Below are positions 7,759-15,195 of a DNA stretch of 41,628 bases, one piece after another; the stretch's first letter is position 1; the number at the start of each line of letters is the position of its first letter. The DNA lies in assembly GCA_964619955.1 (NCBI GenBank), contig CAZUJF010000044.1:1-41628 (forward strand), in the 5' to 3' direction. Under the pieces are notes generated by a model. The model was not told the DNA's origin. It worked only from the letters and a program-made list of their open reading frames with translations, and ran no database searches. Source of the stretch: JACQFK01 sp964619955. GTDB taxonomy: Bacteria > Planctomycetota > MHYJ01 > JACPRB01. The translations under genes were made by a program, and so were the position numbers.

Positions 7759-8745
7759 TCAGGGTGATTTCCCCGGGAGCCCCTCCCGGATCCGGCTCGA
7801 AAAGTCAGCCCCCGTGCCGGCGGCGCGGGCCTTGGCGTTGATGAGCGAGCGGCGCTTCAGCTCCTCGAAGGGCAGGCTGCGGTCGACCACCCCCGTCTCG
7901 TAGACCAGCTCGTCGAGGTGGCCGTTCAGCAGCAGCCGCCAGTCCCAGCGCGAGCGGGCGTAGGGCTTCGTGTGGCCGCGGATGTTGCTGGTGCAGTTGT
8001 TGGTCAGGACGTTGTACCACTCGGGCTGCGCCGCGAGCCGGTTGAGCTCCGCGAGGTAGTCGAGGAAGACCTCGCGGATCAGGGGGACGGGTACCTGGAG
8101 CCGGTAGAGGCGGACCTCCTCGCCCTTCCGGTGGGTCGTCCGGAGCCCGACGAGGTCGCGTTCATCGCCGACCACGTAGATGAGCTCGTAGTTCTTGAAG
8201 AAGCCCCGCATGGCGGAATACGACTCGCCGGCTTCGTTGCGCGTCTCGATGGAGAAACAGACCTGCCCCTCCCCCTCGAAGCCGAAGCTGAGCATCGTGT
8301 GGGCGATGGCGGGCGAGCCCCAGGTGACGAGAAAGAGGTCGACGCTGCGCAGCCGGCTCAGATGGAGCTCCCGCTCCTCGAGGCGCACGTCGTAGTCGGT
8401 CTCGCTGCGGTAGCGGCAGTTCCGCAGGCCGCGGATGAGCACGCGATCTTCCGAGATCTCCGCGGTGGCCGGGGTTGCAACGTCGGGACGCCACGCGCGG
8501 GTGTTGGAGGGGGGGAGCAGCGTCCAGAGGACGGCGAAGCCGGCAAGCAGGCCTCCCAGGAGCCGCCGCCTTTCAGGGGCGAAGCGAAGGATCCAGAGGC
8601 TGCCGCCCGCGGAGATCAGGGCCGCCGGAAGGCCGATCCAGGCGGGAAGGGGTCCGAAGGCCAGCGCAAGCGTCGTCCAGAGCGTCAGGAGGCCCAGGGC
8701 GGCCCGGCCCAGGATTCGGAGGAGCCGGGCCGCGGCGGGTCTCAC
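7759..8745 (-). CDS. DUF4105 (Lnb N-terminal-like) membrane protein
   Basis: A 328-residue protein. Residues ~5-80 contain about three membrane helices. The rest is a DUF4105 domain, recognisable from VTWGSPAIAHTMLSFGF, the middle FFKNYELIYVVGDERDL and the conserved NVLTNNCTSNI block with its Asn-Asn-Cys. DUF4105 proteins are predicted to act in the periplasm on peptides or lipoproteins, and a Cys/His pair is conserved. The GTG start at 8745 overlaps the stop of the upstream hydrolase by four bases (GTGA), which argues for translational coupling. It is preferred over a longer frame reaching 8931. Confidence 0.85.
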   Translation of the reverse strand: MRPAAARLLRILGRAALGLLTLWTTLALAFGPLPAWIGLPAALISAGGSLWILRFAPERRRLLGGLLAGFAVLWTLLPPSNTRAWRPDVATPATAEISEDRVLIRGLRNCRYRSETDYDVRLEERELHLSRLRSVDLFLVTWGSPAIAHTMLSFGFEGEGQVCFSIETRNEAGESYSAMRGFFKNYELIYVVGDERDLVGLRTTHRKGEEVRLYRLQVPVPLIREVFLDYLAELNRLAAQPEWYNVLTNNCTSNIRGHTKPYARSRWDWRLLLNGHLDELVYETGVVDRSLPFEELKRRSLINAKARAAGTGADFSSRIREGLPGKSP

Positions 8746-10016
8746 GGTGTGCCTGCAGGTTTCAGGTACTCGTTGGGAAGGATCCAGAAGCCTCCGGGTT
8801 CGCGCTTGAGCGGCCGACCAAACTCGGCCCCGGGATCCTTGTGGTAGCGCAGGACCTGGATGATGTCGGAGACCACGGCGGGGTGGGAATGGAAGTAGCT
8901 GTGCGTGCTGGCGAAGCCCTTGACCTTGCACTGGATGATCTGGAGTTCGGGATGTCTCGCCATGGCGTCGACCTGGGCCGGCTTGAACGCGTTGCTGATG
9001 AGTTCGCCGAGCCGCATCACGCTGTCGAACAGCCAGGAGGCCAGTCCGAGGGCCCGGTCACTGGTGGCCGAGTAGAGAACGATCCGGCGGGGAATGAGCG
9101 GGATGTGCTCGGCGATCATGCGCTGGCTGACCACCTCCGTGTCGAGGTCCGGGGCGGCCAGGATCAGCGTGTCGATCTTCAATTCCCGGCAAGTCCGGGC
9201 GGGGTCCCGTCCCCACTCGATATGAAGCTCCCTCAGGGCGGTGAGCAGCACGTCCGTGCCGCGGCTGTGGGCGACGAAATGGATCCGCTCAAGGCCGGGG
9301 GTGGCGGCGAGATGCCGGAGAAACTGCTTGAGATGGTAGATGGTGAACTCCCCCGACTCGCGGTCGTAGAGATAGCCCGTCAGCCCCCCGTGTCCGGCGG
9401 GCCAGGAGTAGATGACGGGGATGCCGTCCCGGCCCAGGTAGTGCCAAAGACAGCTGACCACCCGTGCGGGGTACTCGAAATCATTGGCGAAGCCATGCAC
9501 GAAGACGAGGGCCTCCTTGCGCCGGCACCCGGCCAGGCGCCCGGAAAGATACCGGTGCAGCCCCTTCGCAGCCTCCTGCTCCGCCGGAAAGTTGTCGGGC
9601 CGGGTCCAGGCCCCCCCGGGGCCCTGCACCGCGGGCGAAGGGGTTTCGGGGAAGCGCCCGAGTTCCCGGACGCCCGTCAGGGTGAGCGGAAGCAGGTCCT
9701 TCCGTTCCGGGTTGATGCTCTCAGCCACCAGGGTTTCCCAGGGCAGGTTGTCGGGGCCGATGCGGATGACGGCCTCGCCATAAGCAAGGGAGTTGGAGCG
9801 CGCAGAACCGTAGCTCAGGGGGGCCCCAGCCTCCAGCACGGGTTCGCGGTCCGTTGCGTAGAGGATGGGGACGAGGTTGTTCCGGTGGGCCGGGGGGACG
9901 TCGGAGTAGGCCTCCGGCCGGCCGTGATACGTGTAGGGGGCGACCGGAAGGTTGAGCGTGCCGCATCCGAACCCGGCCATGGCAAGCAGCCAGCCGAGGC
10001 AGGCTCCGAAGTTCAT
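8742..10016 (-). CDS. DUF900-type alpha/beta hydrolase lipoprotein
   Basis: A 424-residue alpha/beta hydrolase. Residues 1-18 are a signal peptide with a lipobox-like GFGC (Cys18). The oxyanion-loop motif VFVHGFANDFEY lies near residue 173. The nucleophile elbow VAHSRGTD puts the catalytic Ser at 251. A plausible acid (APDLD) and a C-terminal His-rich segment (STHSYFHSHP) complete a triad. This matches the DUF900 / lipase-like family of unknown substrate, here anchored in the envelope. The start at 10016 is chosen because it gives the lipoprotein signal, and a TATAAT box sits 7 bp upstream. It overlaps the following DUF4105 gene by 4 nt. Confidence 0.85.
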   Translation of the reverse strand: MNFGACLGWLLAMAGFGCGTLNLPVAPYTYHGRPEAYSDVPPAHRNNLVPILYATDREPVLEAGAPLSYGSARSNSLAYGEAVIRIGPDNLPWETLVAESINPERKDLLPLTLTGVRELGRFPETPSPAVQGPGGAWTRPDNFPAEQEAAKGLHRYLSGRLAGCRRKEALVFVHGFANDFEYPARVVSCLWHYLGRDGIPVIYSWPAGHGGLTGYLYDRESGEFTIYHLKQFLRHLAATPGLERIHFVAHSRGTDVLLTALRELHIEWGRDPARTCRELKIDTLILAAPDLDTEVVSQRMIAEHIPLIPRRIVLYSATSDRALGLASWLFDSVMRLGELISNAFKPAQVDAMARHPELQIIQCKVKGFASTHSYFHSHPAVVSDIIQVLRYHKDPGAEFGRPLKREPGGFWILPNEYLKPAGTP

Positions 10017-10023
10017 CGGGGGG

Positions 10024-10029
10024 ATTATA
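10024..10029 (-). promoter_or_regulatory. -10 box (TATAAT), possible leaderless promoter
   Basis: A perfect TATAAT on the minus strand ends 7 nt before the ATG of the hydrolase lipoprotein gene. The expected transcription start therefore falls on or next to the start codon, leaving no room for a Shine-Dalgarno site. No good -35 is visible at 16-18 bp. Confidence 0.45.
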
Positions 10030-10117
10030 GCGGACGGGAGATGTGCTTGCGTCGTACCCGGGGCGAAGGGAGAATGTGCGCAATCCGGATTCCCCATGAT
10101 GCAGGAAGGGCCTCCGA

Positions 10118-10570
10118 ATGATCAGGATCCGATGCGGCGCCATCCTACTCGCGGCGCTGCTCACGGCCGGCTGCTCCTCCAGGGGCTACGACCCCGAGAA
10201 GGCGAAGGAAGCCATGGAGGACCTGAGGGTCTTCGCCCGGAAGGAGATCCCGGACCCCGCGCGCTCCACGAAGGTCCTGGCCTTGATCGACGTGTACGAC
10301 AATCAGATCGAATCGTTGAACGGACAGTTCCGTACGTTCCTGGAGGGACTCCAGAAGCTAAACAGCGACTACGACGCCCCCCGGGAGCGTTTCCAAAAGC
10401 TGGATGACGACTTCCGGGCCGCCCGGAGCGCGTTGCAGGGGGCGCTGCTCGACACGGTCGTGGCCATGAAGGCGGCCACGACGGCAAAGGAGTGGAAGAG
10501 CCTCGCGGATCTCGAGGAGGCGGCGCTCAAGGCGAATCTTCAGCGCGAACTCGAGGACAGGAAGGAATAG
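10118..10570 (+). CDS. hypothetical helical lipoprotein, 150 aa
   Basis: Lipobox LTAGC gives lipidation Cys19. The rest is almost entirely charged amphipathic helix with heptad-like spacing (LIDVYDNQIESLNGQFRTFL, FQKLDDDFRAARSAL), so a coiled coil is likely. GCAGGAAGG precedes the ATG. A second helical gene starts 10 bp downstream, so they form a two-gene operon. Family not recognised. Confidence 0.7.
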   Translation: MIRIRCGAILLAALLTAGCSSRGYDPEKAKEAMEDLRVFARKEIPDPARSTKVLALIDVYDNQIESLNGQFRTFLEGLQKLNSDYDAPRERFQKLDDDFRAARSALQGALLDTVVAMKAATTAKEWKSLADLEEAALKANLQRELEDRKE

Positions 10571-10580
10571 GAGACCGGCC

Positions 10581-10979
10581 ATGATCACCACCATCGTCAT
10601 CACGAACATCTGCCTCCGGCTTTTCGGCCCGCCGCCCTGGGCGACGCGGGACTCCGTGGTGACCCTCTTCGAACGTCTCGAAGCGCGGATGGAGGAGCAT
10701 GTCAAGGACAAGGCCCGGCGCAAGGCGGCCGGGAAGGTTTTCGCCGAGATGCGCGAGACGCGCGAGGGCCTGCTCAAGAATTTCAAGGGATTGACGGAAC
10801 GGCTTTCCAAGGCGCACGCGGGTCACACCACGCCGCGCGCCGACGTGGAGAAGATCCTCGGGGAGGCGGACGCCGCCCGGACGGAATCCTGGTCGAAGCA
10901 GATCGAGGCGCGCTTCAAGCTCCGGGACACGCTGACCCGCGAGGAGTGGGCGCAGGTCTTCCCGGCTTCGCCACGCTGA
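10581..10979 (+). CDS. hypothetical helical protein, 132 aa
   Basis: It starts 10 bp after the helical lipoprotein gene with GGAG upstream. The N-terminal ~15 residues are hydrophobic (ITTIVITNICLRLF) and could be a weak anchor. The remainder is highly charged helix with many Arg/Glu pairs (EARMEEHVKDKARRKAAGKV, AEMRETREGLLKNFKGL). It may pair with the preceding lipoprotein as a coiled-coil partner. No family recognised. Confidence 0.6.
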   Translation: MITTIVITNICLRLFGPPPWATRDSVVTLFERLEARMEEHVKDKARRKAAGKVFAEMRETREGLLKNFKGLTERLSKAHAGHTTPRADVEKILGEADAARTESWSKQIEARFKLRDTLTREEWAQVFPASPR

Positions 10980-11120
10980 GGAAGGGGCACGCGGGGGCGG
11001 GGCGCAGGGAGTTCGGGGCGAAGTCGAGGACGCTGCCGGATCCATTCTTGCCGCCGTCCGGCGGTGGCTTGTGAATCGTATTTCATTACGGCCTTCCCTC
11101 GGTGTACCATCTGCACGTCA

Positions 11121-11942
11121 ATGACCTTCCTGACCCTCCTGCTGCTGCAAGCGGCGGGCAGCCCCTCCGGCCAGGAGACTGCCCCGCCCGTCCTGGAACA
11201 GCGGAAACTTACGCCGGATGAACTGCTGCAGAAGCTGGCCAATCCGCTGGCCGCCCTGGCCAGCTTCGGGATGACGTCCGATTTCGATTATCACGTCGGA
11301 CCGGAGGAGGCGGGGCACCGGCATACCTCCACCCTTCAGGTCACGCTGCCGCTCAGCCTGGGAGAGAACTGGAACGTCGTTTCGAAGACGATCACGCCCT
11401 TTGTCTACCAGGAGGAGATCTTTCCCGGGGCGGACACCCAGTTCGGCGTGGGGGACCTGACCCAGGTCGTCTATCTCGCCGCCGTCCAGCCGGGCCGCCG
11501 GGGCTGGGTCGCCGGCGCGGGCCCCCTGCTCCGAATTCCCAGCAGCTCCGACGAACTCCTGTCGAGCGAGAAATGGTCCCTCGGCCCCTCCCTGGCGCTG
11601 GTGCGGCAGCACGATGACGTCACCCTGGGTCTCATCGGGGGCCATGTCTGGTCCGTGGCCGGCGACGAGGACCGGCCGGACATCAGCGTCACCACGCTGG
11701 AGCCGTTCATCACCTGGCGGACGGAAGGGCTCTGGAATCTGAGCCTGCGCACGACCGCCTCCTACAACCACAAGGAGGACGAATGGACGGTTCCGCTCAT
11801 CCTATCGGTGGAGAAGCTGGCGTCCTTCCTGACCCGTCCGGTGACGATCACGTTCGGCCTCCGCTACTGGGCGGAAGGGCCGGACGCTGCCCCGCATGAT
11901 TTCGGCTTTCGCTTTGGCGTGACCTTGGTCCTGCAGAAATGA
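11121..11942 (+). CDS. outer-membrane beta-barrel, transporter-like (MetA-pathway type)
   Basis: A 273-residue exported protein. The start at 11121 gives a compact signal peptide (MTFLTLLLLQAAG); an in-frame start at 11064 adds a non-signal extension. After a short helix (LTPDELLQKLANPLAALASFGM) come alternating strands typical of the 'transporter' / phenol-degradation MetA-like barrel family, ending RFGVTLVLQK. It is a distant paralog of the convergent barrel at 12020-12760: both begin with the same 'DEL…A…NP/DP…L.S.G' segment. A TACCAT -10-like box lies 10 nt before the ATG. The cargo is unknown. Confidence 0.7.
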   Translation: MTFLTLLLLQAAGSPSGQETAPPVLEQRKLTPDELLQKLANPLAALASFGMTSDFDYHVGPEEAGHRHTSTLQVTLPLSLGENWNVVSKTITPFVYQEEIFPGADTQFGVGDLTQVVYLAAVQPGRRGWVAGAGPLLRIPSSSDELLSSEKWSLGPSLALVRQHDDVTLGLIGGHVWSVAGDEDRPDISVTTLEPFITWRTEGLWNLSLRTTASYNHKEDEWTVPLILSVEKLASFLTRPVTITFGLRYWAEGPDAAPHDFGFRFGVTLVLQK

Positions 11943-12019
11943 GACAGGGTTTTTGGGAGGGGGGAGGTCCTTGAGTTCTGCCGGAGTCGGGGCGACCGCG
12001 GCTTCGGGGGGGCCGCGCC

Positions 12020-12760
12020 TCAATGGGAGGGCAGCAGGAGCGTCACGGAGAAGAGCACTTTCCACTGCTCCAGCCCCTCGTGGCGGGCCAGGTTGTACTG
12101 CGGATTGACGGCGAGGCGCAGGGGCTGCCCCCCGATCTGCAGGACCTTCCCCAGCTGGAAGCCGACGGGGAGGTTGACCCAGCGGTCACCGTGCCAGTCG
12201 TAGGTGAACTGCAGATCGCCGCCGCTCAGGGACCAGCCGTCCCCGAGCTGCCAGGTCAGGATCGGCTGGAACTGGCTGACCGCGGTGTCCGGGCCGAACA
12301 CGTTCTGGTTGAAGGCGCCGAAGCTGAACTCCTTCGAAGCCTGGATCACGCCGCCGATCGCCGGTCCGAAGACGAACTTGTCCTCGGCGTCGTCGTCGCC
12401 CGCGAACGTCATCACCGGACCGAGCCCCCAGCGCCCCCAGGATTCGTTGACCAGCGCCAGATCGAAGACGGAGACGTCCCCCAGTCCGTGCTCGCCCCGC
12501 CCGGAAAAGCGGTAGGGGAGGCTCAGGCGGAGGATGTTCGGCATGTCGAGGAACTTGAAGGGGATGACCGGCTGGAACTTGAAGTCCCAGCTGTGGTCGT
12601 CCAGCCCCGGCTGGCTGCCTCGGTAGTCGCCGGTGTAGCCGGTGATGAGGCCCAGGGACATGAGGGAGGCCGTGGGGTCGGTGGCCTTGCGGGCCAGTTC
12701 GTCCTGGTCCGTGGGCGGGGCTGCCTGGGCCAGCAGGGCGGCGAGGATGAGGGGGGTCAT
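12020..12760 (-). CDS. outer-membrane beta-barrel, transporter-like, coupled to sulfatase
   Basis: A 246-residue protein with a very short signal peptide (MTPLILAALLAQA), then DELARKATDPTASLMSLGL and a barrel with repeated aromatic strands (FSFGAFNQNVFG, FQPILTWQLGDGW), ending LFSVTLLLPSH. It belongs to the same family as the barrel at 11121-11942. Its ATG overlaps the TGA of the upstream sulfatase (ATGA), so it is translated with the sulfatase. This suggests it serves passage or release of the sulfatase's substrate or product. It converges on its paralog, with a GC-rich hairpin between the stops. Confidence 0.75.
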   Translation of the reverse strand: MTPLILAALLAQAAPPTDQDELARKATDPTASLMSLGLITGYTGDYRGSQPGLDDHSWDFKFQPVIPFKFLDMPNILRLSLPYRFSGRGEHGLGDVSVFDLALVNESWGRWGLGPVMTFAGDDDAEDKFVFGPAIGGVIQASKEFSFGAFNQNVFGPDTAVSQFQPILTWQLGDGWSLSGGDLQFTYDWHGDRWVNLPVGFQLGKVLQIGGQPLRLAVNPQYNLARHEGLEQWKVLFSVTLLLPSH

Positions 12761-15135
12761 TTCACGTCGAGGCTCACGCGGACCGAGGAGATACGACCCT
12801 CAAACTTGAACGGTGCCCGCTCCGCGTACTCGGGGGACACGGGCGAACCGAGATCCATGCCCACGTCGAAGGTTTCACTCGCGGTGAAAGCGGCCGGCAC
12901 GGTCCGCGGTACGGTCCCGCGCGCCACCTCCTTGCCGTCCACCCGCATCAAAATCTCCGCGGGGGCGCCGGGTTTGGCGATCAGGGTGTCCACCTCGATC
13001 GTGTGTTTCCCGGGGCCGATCTTCTCCTCGCTCCGGAGGCTCGTCCGCTCGATGATGAGCATGTTGTACTCGTGGACGAGCTGTCCCTTGTCCAAGTACA
13101 GCGTCACCCCTCCGGAGGCGCCGCCGAGGCAGCACAGCACACCGGAAGCGCCCGCGCCGAGCTCCACGTCGACGGCGACGCGGGTGCTCCTTTTGCCCAG
13201 CGGAGGGGCGGTGAACTCCGGCATGCGGCGGGTGGAGCCGTCGAAGCGCCAGGAGCTGTAGGGGCTTCGGACAGCGTCCTCCGGATGGAAACGCGTGTAG
13301 AGGCCCCCGCCGATGGGGAAGGCCTTGTTCGCCCGGGCCTCGGAAAGGAACAGTTCCTTCATCCGCGCGAGGCGTTCCGGCTCCTTCGTGGCGAGGTCGT
13401 CGGCCTGGGTGAAGTCCCGGCCGAGGTCGTAGAGCTCCCAGACGTCCTTCTCCGGATCCCAGTCCTTCAGGCGGGGCGTCGAGCCGGCGGTGTCCCAGGG
13501 CGTCAGGGGGCCGAACGTGCCGGCGAACCAGCCGTCGTGATAGACGCCGCGGCTGCCGTTGTTCTCGAAGTACTGGGTCTTCCGGCGGCCGGGCGCTGTG
13601 GCGTCGGTAAAGGTGTAGGCCATGCTGACGCCGTCAATCGGGTCCTGCCGGCGTCCGTCCACCTCGGCGGGCGGCCGGATGCCGATCAGCTCGTACAGGG
13701 TCGGCACCACGTCGATGACGTGGTGGAACTGGGCGCGTGGTGTCTTGTCCGGCTTGATCCCCTTGGGCCACGAGATGACCATCGGGTTCCGGGTGCCTCC
13801 GAAGTGGGCGGCGACGAGCTTGGTGCTGCGGAACGGGGTGCTGCCTGCCCAGGCCCAGCCGGCGTGGTACATGTTGTCCAGCCTGGGACCACCGAGCGCG
13901 TCCAGGCCGCCGGATTTCTCAAGCGCGGCAAGCTGCTGCTGAACCGTGTGCGGGATGTTGTTTTGGGCCAGCAGTTCGCTGATGCTCCCCTTCTGGCCTT
14001 CGGAACTCGCCCCGTTGTCGCCCCAGATGTAGAGGACAATGGTGTTGTCGCGGAGCCCCAACTGCTCCAGACCGTCGACCATGCGTCCGACCTGGGCGTC
14101 GGTGTGCTCGACGAAGCCCGCGAAGACCTCCATGAGCCGTCGCTGGAACGGCCGCTCGGTCTCCGGGATCGATTCCCAGGATGCCATCGAGTCGGCGCGC
14201 GGCGTCAGCTTCGCCGCCGCCGGGATCCAGCCAAGTTCCTTCTGCCGTTTGAAAACGCGGTCGCGATACTTGTCCCAGCCATCGTCGAATTTGCCCTTGT
14301 ACTTGTCGGCCCACTCCCTGGCGACGTGGTGGGGGCCGTGAACTGCGCCCGGGGCCCAGTACATCAGGAATGGCTGATCCGGGGTGTAGGCCTGGTGCTG
14401 CCGGAGCCAGGAAAGTCCCTTTTCCACCATGTCTTCGCTGAGATGGAGGGCGCCGTGGTGCGGCGGTTCGACGGCCTGGGTGTTCTCGTAGAGGCGGGGC
14501 TCCCACTGCGACGTTTCACCGGCCATGAAGCCGTAGAAGTAGTCGAAGCCGTGCCCGGTGGGCCAGCGGTCGAAAGGCCCCATCGATGTCGTCTGGTTTG
14601 CGGGGGTGTTGTGCCACTTGCCGAACGCCGAGGACTTGTAGCCGTAGTGCCGGAGTACCTCGGCGACGGTGGCCGAGCTCTTCGGGATGACGCCGGAGTA
14701 GCCGTCCCAATCGGAGGCCCGCTCGGCGATGGTCCCGTTGCCGACGCGATGGGGATTGCGGCCGGTCAGCAGGGACGCGCGGGTGGGTGAGCATATCGCC
14801 GTGGTGTGGAAAGTGTTGAAAGAGATGCCTTGGTCTCGAAGCTTGGTCAGGGTGGGCGTGCGGACCTCTCCGCCGAATGTCTCGGGGACTCCGTAGCCGA
14901 CGTCGTCCAGCAGCACTATGAGCACGTTGGGCGCCCCGGGTTTAAGCCGCGAAGGTTCGCGTCGCCGCAGGTGCGTGGACCCCTTCAGGGTCGGCGCCGC
15001 CGTGCTGGCGGAGGGCGTGTCCGGGAAGGGGAGCACGGAGCCGTCCGGAACCGCCCGTGAGGCGCCGGGGGCCGAGCACCCCAGGAAGGGGCCGAAGGCC
15101 AGCAGGGTCGCGATCAAAAAACCAGGTCGGCTCAT
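12757..15135 (-). CDS. type I sulfatase lipoprotein (arylsulfatase)
   Basis: A 792-residue formylglycine-dependent sulfatase. Lipobox LGC gives lipidation Cys20. Metal-binding DD lies at 77-78 in VLIVLLDDVG. The active-site motif C-S-P-T-R spans 115-119, with Cys115 the residue expected to become formylglycine, followed by SLLTGRN. Later active-site blocks are AFGKWHNTP, WAPGAVHGPH and YIWGDNG. The C-terminal ~150 residues form an extra beta domain. It hydrolyses sulfate esters in the periplasm or at the outer membrane; the substrate cannot be read from sequence. It is paralogous to the next sulfatase upstream, probably in one operon. No formylglycine-generating enzyme gene lies in the window. 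Confidence 0.95.
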   Translation of the reverse strand: MSRPGFLIATLLAFGPFLGCSAPGASRAVPDGSVLPFPDTPSASTAAPTLKGSTHLRRREPSRLKPGAPNVLIVLLDDVGYGVPETFGGEVRTPTLTKLRDQGISFNTFHTTAICSPTRASLLTGRNPHRVGNGTIAERASDWDGYSGVIPKSSATVAEVLRHYGYKSSAFGKWHNTPANQTTSMGPFDRWPTGHGFDYFYGFMAGETSQWEPRLYENTQAVEPPHHGALHLSEDMVEKGLSWLRQHQAYTPDQPFLMYWAPGAVHGPHHVAREWADKYKGKFDDGWDKYRDRVFKRQKELGWIPAAAKLTPRADSMASWESIPETERPFQRRLMEVFAGFVEHTDAQVGRMVDGLEQLGLRDNTIVLYIWGDNGASSEGQKGSISELLAQNNIPHTVQQQLAALEKSGGLDALGGPRLDNMYHAGWAWAGSTPFRSTKLVAAHFGGTRNPMVISWPKGIKPDKTPRAQFHHVIDVVPTLYELIGIRPPAEVDGRRQDPIDGVSMAYTFTDATAPGRRKTQYFENNGSRGVYHDGWFAGTFGPLTPWDTAGSTPRLKDWDPEKDVWELYDLGRDFTQADDLATKEPERLARMKELFLSEARANKAFPIGGGLYTRFHPEDAVRSPYSSWRFDGSTRRMPEFTAPPLGKRSTRVAVDVELGAGASGVLCCLGGASGGVTLYLDKGQLVHEYNMLIIERTSLRSEEKIGPGKHTIEVDTLIAKPGAPAEILMRVDGKEVARGTVPRTVPAAFTASETFDVGMDLGSPVSPEYAERAPFKFEGRISSVRVSLDVK

Positions 15136-15195
15136 GGGGCGCTCCAGAAAGGACAGGCTGCAGGGTGACGGGAAGTCGTGGGAACGAATAAGCGA

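Noticed and set aside
11997..12017. Rho-independent terminator between the convergent barrel genes
   Set aside because: CGCGGC/GCCGCG can pair around a 9-nt loop, but there is no T-run on either strand, so it is only a possible hairpin.
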